Source: Nakamurella silvestris
GTDB taxonomy: Bacteria > Actinomycetota > Actinomycetes > Mycobacteriales > Nakamurellaceae
DNA: 64,000 bases
Direction: 5' to 3'
NCBI GenBank assembly: GCA_003576535.1
Contig: QXCQ01000007.1
Location: forward strand, 48,596 to 112,595
Shown here: positions 58,106 to 64,000 of the stretch, piece after piece
How the letters are laid out: the number at the start of each line of letters is the position of its first letter
How positions within the stretch are numbered: position 1 is the stretch's first letter
Made by a program: the position numbers and the translations under genes
Notes under the pieces: generated by a model
The model's input: only the letters and a program-made list of their open reading frames with translations
Database searches by the model: none
Told to the model about the DNA's origin: nothing

Positions 58106-60664
58106 ATGCCACACCCGCCCGCCAATCCACCGATCGCCCGTCGTTCCCGAGTCCGCGGAAGGGTCCGGGCCGTATCGGTCGCCTCGATCGCGGTGACGGC
58201 GATCATCGGGTCCTCCCTCACGGCCACCGCCGCCACGGCCGCCCCGCTCTCCCTGAACTCCGCCGTCGCCGCCGCGATGCTGGCCCCGCCCGCTGCGGTG
58301 ACCGGAGTGAGCGTGGTGCAGGCCGAAGGCTTCGCCACCGTCATCTGGTCCCCCGCCGCCGCCGACCCGGGCGGACCTGCGATCACCTACCAGATCGGGC
58401 GCCAGCCCGTGGACGCCCAGGACCAGCCGACCGGGGAACAGATCATCGCCGGTCTGTGGCGGTCCGACCGCAACGTCGCCGGGGTCACCACCTTCGCCGA
58501 CTCCGGTTTCGTGATCGGTGCCCGCTACGCCTGGCAGGTCCGGGCACTGTCCGGCACCGAGGCAGGACCGTGGTCCGCCCCGGTGTACGGCACCACCACC
58601 GGCGCCGGCGGCCCCCAGGAGTACCAGACCGGCTTCGAGAAGACCGGTGGTGCCGCCTGGACCACCGAGGCCGAGGAACTAGCGCTGCTGGCCGCCCTCG
58701 ACGCCGGCAGCTCCCGGGTCGCGGTCAAGAAGATCGCCACCACCGCCCAGGGCCGGGCCATGAACCTGGCGATCGTCACCAACAAGCCGGACGCGACCCC
58801 GGCCGAGATCGCCGCCCTGAACCCGTCTCTCATCGCCTGTACGGTGCACGGCAACGAACCGGCCGGCCGCGAGGCCTGCCTCCTGCTTGCCCGCGAACTC
58901 GCCTTCTCCACCGATCCTGCCGTCGTCGACCTGCTGACCAAGTCGGCCGTCCTCCTGGTTCCGACCGTCAACCCGGACGGCCGCGCCAACAACACCCGCG
59001 GCAACACCACCGGCCAGGACCTCAACCGTGACCACTCCCTGCTGACCCAGCCGGAGACCTTCGGGTTCGCCCAGGTCCTGCGGGACTACCAGCCGATCAG
59101 CCTGGTGGACGGACACGAGTACGGCAACAACAACACCGGCGACCTGCCCGTCCTGTGGCCGCGCAACCCGAATGTCGATTCGGCACTGCACGACTCGGTG
59201 CAGCAGGACCTGGTGCTCGGTCACATCTTCGACCAGGCCGATGTCAGCGGCTGGTGGCCGGTGCCCTATCCGATCGGCTACGCCCAGGAGACGATCCTGC
59301 GCAACACCACCGGCCTGAAGAACATCAGCGGCATGCTGCTGGAGTCGCGGGTCACCGCCGGCCCCACCCGTCCGGGCGGCGGCGCACAGAGCTCGGCGGC
59401 GAACATGCAGCGCCGGGTCTACTCCCAGCTCTGGACCTTCCAGGAACTGGTTGCCTACCACCAGAAGTCCTTCGCCAAGCTGGTCGACCTGACCGATTCG
59501 GCGGCGAAGCGCCAAACCGCGTCCACCGCGCCGATCGCCCTGGACGGCTCCCGTGACGTCCCCGGCTCGCTGCCGCCGGCCGAGCCGAGCACCAAGGTCC
59601 TCGACCCCGCACCGTGCGGCTACCGCTTGACCCCGGCCGATCTGCCCGTCGTCGACGGGGGCACCACGGTCGCCGAGAAGCTCGCCGCCCACGGCATTGT
59701 CGTGAGCCCGCGGTCGAAGGACGCCGTGGTCCTGCTCGCCCAGCCGTTGCGCGGTCTGATCCCGTTGCTGCTCGACCCGGACGCGGTCGCCCCGATGGTC
59801 AAGGGTGAGCGCCTGCTCGCCGACTGCCTGGCCAAGACGACCACGACCGTCACAGTCGCACCGGCCCGCACCTCGAGCGGCCGCGCCGATGTGGCCGTCA
59901 CGGTCTCCGTCAAGGCGGCCGACGGCGAGACCGCCACCGGCTCGGTCGATCTGACCGTCGCCGGCGTCGACGCCGGCTCCGCCGATCTCGTCGACGGCGC
60001 GGCCACCGTGGTCATCCCGGCGGCCGCCACGGCGGGCTTCGGTCACGGCACGAAGGAGATCCTGGCGTCCTACGCACCGGAGGGCCTTTTCACCGGGTCC
60101 ACCGGCACGGGCCTGGTCGCGATCAACTTCAAGGACGTCCCGACCAGCAACGGCTTCTTCAACCACATCCTGTGGTTGATCGACTCCGGGATCAGCAGGG
60201 GCAATTCCGACGGCACCTTCCGCTCGGTGGACTCCGTGGACCGCGGCAGCATGGCAGCCTTCGTCTACCGCGCGAAGACCGGTCAGGCCACCGCCCCGGC
60301 GTGCACGGTCCGGCCGTTCACCGATGTCAAGCTCGGGTACCAGTTCTGCGGCGAGATCGCCTGGATGAAGGCCAACGGTCTGACCACCGGATTCCAGGAG
60401 GGCACCTACCAGCCCGACGCCAAGATCGAACGGCAGGCGATGGCCGCCTTCCTGTACCGCCTCGGAACCGGGAACGCACCGAACCCGGAATGCGACACCA
60501 CCCTGTTCAAGGATGTGAAGAAGGGCGACCCGTTCTGCGGTGAGATCACCTGGGCCGCCTCCAACTCCATCACCTTCGGTGACAAGGGCAACTTCATCCC
60601 CCTCGACCCGACCTCGCGGCAGGCCACTGCCGCGTTCCTCTACCGTTTCGCCCAGCTGGGCTGA
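58106..60664 (+). CDS. Secreted M14-type zinc carboxypeptidase with FN3 and SLH repeats
   Basis: The 852-residue protein has a signal peptide to about residue 48. A fibronectin III domain follows (about 62-175, VTGVSVVQAEGFATVIWSPAAADPG). The M14 catalytic domain has HGNEPAGRE (zinc His and Glu), NTRGNTTGQDLNRD (Arg/Asn substrate site), DGHEYGNNN (third zinc ligand) and a C-terminal LLESR (general base Glu). An Ig-like region lies at about 590-680, then three SLH repeats (FKDVPTSNGFFNHILWLIDSGISRG... to the end). The SLH repeats carry paired Cys. It is probably exported and held to the cell wall. Metal-dependent peptidase activity is inferred from intact ligands. Confidence 0.88.
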   Translation: MPHPPANPPIARRSRVRGRVRAVSVASIAVTAIIGSSLTATAATAAPLSLNSAVAAAMLAPPAAVTGVSVVQAEGFATVIWSPAAADPGGPAITYQIGRQPVDAQDQPTGEQIIAGLWRSDRNVAGVTTFADSGFVIGARYAWQVRALSGTEAGPWSAPVYGTTTGAGGPQEYQTGFEKTGGAAWTTEAEELALLAALDAGSSRVAVKKIATTAQGRAMNLAIVTNKPDATPAEIAALNPSLIACTVHGNEPAGREACLLLARELAFSTDPAVVDLLTKSAVLLVPTVNPDGRANNTRGNTTGQDLNRDHSLLTQPETFGFAQVLRDYQPISLVDGHEYGNNNTGDLPVLWPRNPNVDSALHDSVQQDLVLGHIFDQADVSGWWPVPYPIGYAQETILRNTTGLKNISGMLLESRVTAGPTRPGGGAQSSAANMQRRVYSQLWTFQELVAYHQKSFAKLVDLTDSAAKRQTASTAPIALDGSRDVPGSLPPAEPSTKVLDPAPCGYRLTPADLPVVDGGTTVAEKLAAHGIVVSPRSKDAVVLLAQPLRGLIPLLLDPDAVAPMVKGERLLADCLAKTTTTVTVAPARTSSGRADVAVTVSVKAADGETATGSVDLTVAGVDAGSADLVDGAATVVIPAAATAGFGHGTKEILASYAPEGLFTGSTGTGLVAINFKDVPTSNGFFNHILWLIDSGISRGNSDGTFRSVDSVDRGSMAAFVYRAKTGQATAPACTVRPFTDVKLGYQFCGEIAWMKANGLTTGFQEGTYQPDAKIERQAMAAFLYRLGTGNAPNPECDTTLFKDVKKGDPFCGEITWAASNSITFGDKGNFIPLDPTSRQATAAFLYRFAQLG

Positions 60665-60685
60665 CACCGGTAGAACTTGAGAACT

Positions 60686-60724
60686 GCCGACGGGGCCGGG
60701 ACCTCCAACACCGGCCCCGTCGGC
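60686..60724 (+). terminator. Terminator hairpin after the carboxypeptidase
   Basis: GCCGACGGGGCCGG (60686-60699) and CCGGCCCCGTCGGC (60711-60724) form a perfect 14-bp stem with an 11-nt loop, 22 nt after the stop codon. There is no U-tract, as often in actinobacteria. The following lipoprotein gene starts 30 nt later, so it is probably transcribed separately or by read-through. Confidence 0.75.
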
Positions 60725-60754
60725 ACCTTCGTCACTGCAGAAAGTGGGATTGCT

Positions 60755-61486
60755 GTGTTCGTCAGACCGGTGCGCACGATGCTGGTGGTATCGGCCGTCG
60801 CCGTCCTGGTGGCCGGTTGTACGGCTTCCGGAGCGGGTGAGATCACCGACGGCCCCACCAGTTCGGTGAGCACGACCACTGCCGGGGACGCAGCGGGCAC
60901 GGCCGACGCCGAGACGGCTTCTCCGATCCCGGTCGATCCCGAGACCCCCGGAACAGCCCTGCCCTCGGCGGACGTCACCGCCGAGGTGACAGCAGCGGCC
61001 TCACCGCTGGATCCCGTGTCCCGCGACTGGTACGGCTCCTTCTGCGATGCCGCCGGCGGGGTGATCCTCCAACCCGGCCCGCAGTACACAGCCGCATCAA
61101 CACCGGCCCAACGCACCACCGCCTATGTCGCCTGGTTGACCGACATCATCGCCCGCACCGGCGACAGTCGCGCGGCCCTGGCCGATCTCGAACCCGCGAC
61201 CTCCCTCACCGATGGCAGGAGCATCCACCAGGAGGCCCTCACCGCCCTGTCCGAGGTTCGCGCCGGAGCACGCACCAGCACCGACCTCTTCACCGCCGGC
61301 ACCCCCATCGACGGGCTCGACGCCACCGATCCGGCCTGGGCCGAACTCGCCCTACGGCCGTACAGCTCCGGGGTGGACAGGTTGAACGAGATGGTCAGCG
61401 CCCATGCCGATGTGTTGCTGCCCCCGGAGCGGGTGCACGAGATCGAGGCCATCGGCGACTGCGGGACCCTGCTCGAGGTCCACTGA
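60755..61486 (+). CDS. Hypothetical lipoprotein
   Basis: The 243-residue protein begins with a signal peptide and lipobox (MLVVSAVAVLVAGC) and has a long Ser/Thr/Ala/Asp-rich linker to about residue 85. A helical domain follows (SRDWYGSFCDAAGGVILQPGPQYTAASTPAQRTTAYVAWLTDIIARTG, LTALSEVRAGARTSTDLF, LRPYSSGVDRLNEMVSAHADVLLPPE) and two Cys remain in the mature part. I recognise no family. The GTG at 60755 is chosen because the signal peptide starts there; an ATG 24 nt downstream is possible. Confidence 0.7.
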   Translation: MFVRPVRTMLVVSAVAVLVAGCTASGAGEITDGPTSSVSTTTAGDAAGTADAETASPIPVDPETPGTALPSADVTAEVTAAASPLDPVSRDWYGSFCDAAGGVILQPGPQYTAASTPAQRTTAYVAWLTDIIARTGDSRAALADLEPATSLTDGRSIHQEALTALSEVRAGARTSTDLFTAGTPIDGLDATDPAWAELALRPYSSGVDRLNEMVSAHADVLLPPERVHEIEAIGDCGTLLEVH

Positions 61487-61513
61487 TCCGTCGGGCTCAC
61501 CGGTCCCGGCGGA

Positions 61514-61966
61514 TCAGCTGTCGGGTCCGGGAAGTGGCTGCTGTTCGGCATGTTTCATCTCGGCCTCGTACACATGCCGCACCCCGTCACTCAGGTCCGC
61601 ACGGACCTTCGCCTCGACCGCGCGGAACACCTCCCAGTACTGCTCGTCGTAGGCCTCGACGATCTCGAAGGTCCACCGCCCCGGGATGACGTCCCGCCCG
61701 ACCAGCACCTCCGTGATCTCCGCGGCCAGGGCCGCATGTCCTGCTTCGGCCAGGGCCGTGACCGCCTCCTGCAGGGCGAGATCGGCCTTGCCGGACAGTC
61801 GATGGAAGTTGTACAGCAACCCCCGTGCATTCTCCACCACCTCCAGGGCGGCCGAGAGCTGGCCCACCGCCGACACTGTCGCGTCGTCACTCGACGGCGG
61901 CCGCACCCGCGCCACCGACCGGTCGGGATGTTTCGCACTGCCGAACAGCTGACGTAGATCGGCCAT
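61514..61966 (-). CDS. Hypothetical actinobacterial protein, mostly helical
   Basis: A 150-residue protein with no family I can name. It starts MADLRQLFGSAKHPDRSVARVRPPSSDD and continues as predicted helices (VSAVGQLSAALEVVENARGLLYNFHRLSGKADLALQEAVTALAEAGHAALAAEITEVLVG) and RWTFEIVEAYDEQYWEVFRAVEAKVRADLSDGVRHVYEAEMKH. No signal peptide or membrane segment. AGGAGC precedes the ATG; the frame is open 147 nt further without a better start. It is divergent from the M6 protease and convergent with the lipoprotein gene. Confidence 0.65.
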   Translation of the reverse strand: MADLRQLFGSAKHPDRSVARVRPPSSDDATVSAVGQLSAALEVVENARGLLYNFHRLSGKADLALQEAVTALAEAGHAALAAEITEVLVGRDVIPGRWTFEIVEAYDEQYWEVFRAVEAKVRADLSDGVRHVYEAEMKHAEQQPLPGPDS

Positions 61967-62237
61967 GACCACGCTCCTGGGACACATCGGATCGGGCCGG
62001 GAGAACCCGGCCCCGATCACCAGGTACCCCGTGGACGACCGATCCGAACACGCCGTTGCCCACGAACGATGGAATAGTTCACAAGAACGCAACAGATGTC
62101 GGGTGAGGGCCATTCTTGTTCCGACAATCGGCCGGTGACGTACACACAGAAGATTCCTATGGTTTTCCCAAGGCTGTCAACGGGCGACCGGAACCAGCGG
62201 ATGACCAACCAGCAGTGGGAACTGTGAAGGAGAATCA

Positions 62238-64000
62238 ATGCGAACATCGAGTACGAGGCGCAGGCTGGCCAGGGCTTCGGCCCTGACCTTGAGCCTGGGA
62301 CTGACCTGTTCGGTCATGGCCATGGGGGCGACCTCCGCGATCGCGTCCACCACCGCACTGACCTCGCCGGTGGCGTTGCCGGCGATCCACGCCGCACCGG
62401 TGGGCCTGGCGAACGGGCTCGACCCGGTCGACCCGCAGACCGTCGACAACCTCGACGATCTGGACTGGGACGACTTCAAGCCGATCCCGAACACCGACTG
62501 GGCCAACCCGGCACTGCAGCCGACGGTCAAGAAGTGGAAGGCGGCCATCGTCCTCCTCGACTACCCGGACGTCCCCTTCCTCGTCACCCAGCCGCAGGGT
62601 TCGACGATCTGGGGAAACCCCGGTCCGCAGGGCCACGACATCCCGCGCGCGCAGGTCCCGCAGTTCTACAAGGACTTCCTGAACACCCCGAACGCGTCGA
62701 ACAATTACCACACCATCAACGAGTACTGGATGGAGGACACGGCCGGACGTTACGGTGTCGAGATGACCGCCTTCGGCGTCTACCAGATGCCGAAGAAGTC
62801 CTACCAGTACTTCTATTCCTCCTACGGCAACTCGGGCACCAACCCCGCCACGAAGTGCCCGGCCGTCCTGCTGTGCAACGGCAACCTGCGCACCGACGGG
62901 CTCGCGGCCTGGAAGGCGGCCACCGGCCTGGCCGATCCCGCCGCCGATTTCGACAACGTCTTCTACCTCGGTGCCGGAGCGGACCAGTCCTCCGTGTGGC
63001 TCGAGTTCGGCCAGAAGATGTTCAAGACCCCGGAGGATGTCAGCGATTCCTTCGGGCCCCCCGCCGAGTGGAAGGCCGCGGTCAAGGCCGCGACCGGACT
63101 CGACGCCCCGAACTACGCCCCGACCCGGTACGTCCCGTGGACCTCCTGGGCGGCCAGCGCGGCGCTGTGGGCCAACGCCAGCGGCAAGACCTCCATCGAG
63201 TCCGAGATGGACGGCAAGGCCACCTTCGCCCACGAGTTCAGCCACAACCTGAGCATCGGTGACAACTACGGCAACCCGTACGCCGTCAACCCCGTCCGGG
63301 ACCAGTCCGGTGCCTGGGACATGATGAGCCGTGGTTCCTTCAACGGCCCGAAGGGCGCGCACGAGCGTTGGCACGTGCCGTCCGTCCTCGGTGACGTGAT
63401 GGGTGCCCAGCACATGCTGCGGGACAAGATGGTCCTGAACTTCGTCCCGGCCTCGTCCGTGGTGAACGTGACCCGCACGGGACTGGCCACCACTGGTGTG
63501 GCCGTCACCTCGGTGACCGCCCGCGCCGTCCAGCTCCCGGGCCAGAAGGCCGGCATCAACGTCGTCCTCGACGGCGGCGACAAGAGCACCTGCGCGACCA
63601 ACGGCGACGACGGCGATTTCGCCTGGCGCTGCGACAAGGGCAACTTCAACAACTACACGTTGGAGGTCGTCGACCAGATGGGCTCGGATTCCTTCACCCC
63701 GGATTCGGGTGTGCTGATCGCGAAGACGAAGAACACCGGTTCGCCGAACAAGTGGGTCATCGACGCCAACCCCGCCGACATCAACATGATCGACTACTAC
63801 CAGGCCGACGGCACCCCGGTGAAGCTGACCCGCGGTGACCACCGCCAGCTCAACGACGCCCTGTTCCACGCCGGCAGCGACTCGGGCTCGCAGTTCGAGT
63901 ACACCGACGCCGCCAACAACCTGCAGTTCTACATCCTCAACCCGAAGCGCGACGCGGCTGGGATCCTGTCCTACGACGTCGCCGTCCGTAACACCACCGC
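62238..64000 (+). CDS. Secreted M6-family metalloprotease (immune inhibitor A-like), partial
   Basis: The visible 587 residues of an exported protease start with a signal peptide (MRTSSTRRRLARASALTLSLGLTC...) and a propeptide region to about residue 80. A catalytic domain follows with KAAIVLLDYPDVPF, NEYWMEDTAGRYGVEMTAFGVY, the zinc motif ATFAHEFSHNLSIGDNYGNP (HExxH) near residue 337, and WDMMSRGSFNGPKGAHERW (Met-turn). A later region resembles the C-terminal part of InhA-type proteases. AAGGAGAATCA precedes the ATG. The gene runs off the window; substrate is probably extracellular protein. Confidence 0.88.
   Translation, partial: MRTSSTRRRLARASALTLSLGLTCSVMAMGATSAIASTTALTSPVALPAIHAAPVGLANGLDPVDPQTVDNLDDLDWDDFKPIPNTDWANPALQPTVKKWKAAIVLLDYPDVPFLVTQPQGSTIWGNPGPQGHDIPRAQVPQFYKDFLNTPNASNNYHTINEYWMEDTAGRYGVEMTAFGVYQMPKKSYQYFYSSYGNSGTNPATKCPAVLLCNGNLRTDGLAAWKAATGLADPAADFDNVFYLGAGADQSSVWLEFGQKMFKTPEDVSDSFGPPAEWKAAVKAATGLDAPNYAPTRYVPWTSWAASAALWANASGKTSIESEMDGKATFAHEFSHNLSIGDNYGNPYAVNPVRDQSGAWDMMSRGSFNGPKGAHERWHVPSVLGDVMGAQHMLRDKMVLNFVPASSVVNVTRTGLATTGVAVTSVTARAVQLPGQKAGINVVLDGGDKSTCATNGDDGDFAWRCDKGNFNNYTLEVVDQMGSDSFTPDSGVLIAKTKNTGSPNKWVIDANPADINMIDYYQADGTPVKLTRGDHRQLNDALFHAGSDSGSQFEYTDAANNLQFYILNPKRDAAGILSYDVAVRNTT

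Noticed and set aside
1..64000. CRISPR array or Cas genes
   Set aside because: No regularly spaced identical repeats with unique spacers and no cas-like protein were found.

Overview
The window is a high-GC chromosome segment from an actinobacterium. Evidence for this is the mycothiol ligase mshC beside the conserved uppP / phosphomutase / DUF3090 / SCO1664 cluster, a PAC2 protein, an F420-type LLM oxidoreductase, a RskA-like anti-sigma factor, frequent GTG/TTG starts and ATGA/GTGA stop-start overlaps. The gene set would fit a Nakamurella-like or related lineage, but the genus is a guess. There is no CRISPR array, rRNA, integrase or transposase.

Region 1 (1-14132) is a divergent carbohydrate or polyol utilisation locus. 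A promoter near 8850-8878 drives six overlapping minus-strand genes: a KDPG-type aldolase, an SDR, two zinc-type MDR dehydrogenases, a glycerol-kinase-like FGGY kinase and a shikimate-dehydrogenase-like protein. These are followed by a ribose-type ABC importer (lipoprotein binding protein and double ATPase, cut by the window edge). A HutC-type GntR regulator sits beside a perfect inverted repeat (9942-9959) that faces a plus-strand unit of five genes: cupin phosphoglucose isomerase, 2-hydroxyacid dehydrogenase, phosphotriesterase-like lactonase, RpiR regulator and HAD phosphatase. The substrate cannot be read from sequence and the combination may be an undescribed pathway.

Region 2 (14139-34038) is mostly housekeeping: metH, PAC2, an MFS exporter, map, the mshC-uppP cluster, an LLM oxidoreductase, an aldo/keto reductase lacking its catalytic lysine, a RecD2-like helicase, DUF5703, the azlCD exporter, an M20 peptidase and a membrane protein. 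Strong palindromes sit between the convergent pairs.

Region 3 (34153-37976) has an ECF sigma / anti-sigma pair, a candidate structured RNA with a tRNA-like 3' end (acceptor-like helix, T-arm, encoded CCA, three GNRA hairpins, terminator), an HNH nuclease with a low-complexity linker, a secreted protein and a PGPGW membrane protein. A dispersed palindromic element recurs here and downstream of the region 1 operon.

Region 4 (37985-48962) carries RF3, an FBP zinc-finger (FusB-like) protein, two LppX/LprG-like proteins, an FkbM methyltransferase, a TetR-controlled operon (SDR, saccharopine-dehydrogenase-like protein, acyl-CoA ligase) and an isocitrate-lyase-superfamily protein. Region 5 (48991-57679) is an overlapping recC-recB-recD operon. 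Region 6 (58106-64000) encodes exported proteins: an M14 carboxypeptidase with SLH repeats, a lipoprotein and an M6 metalloprotease cut by the window end. Three coding regions contain in-frame 15-bp tandem repeats.
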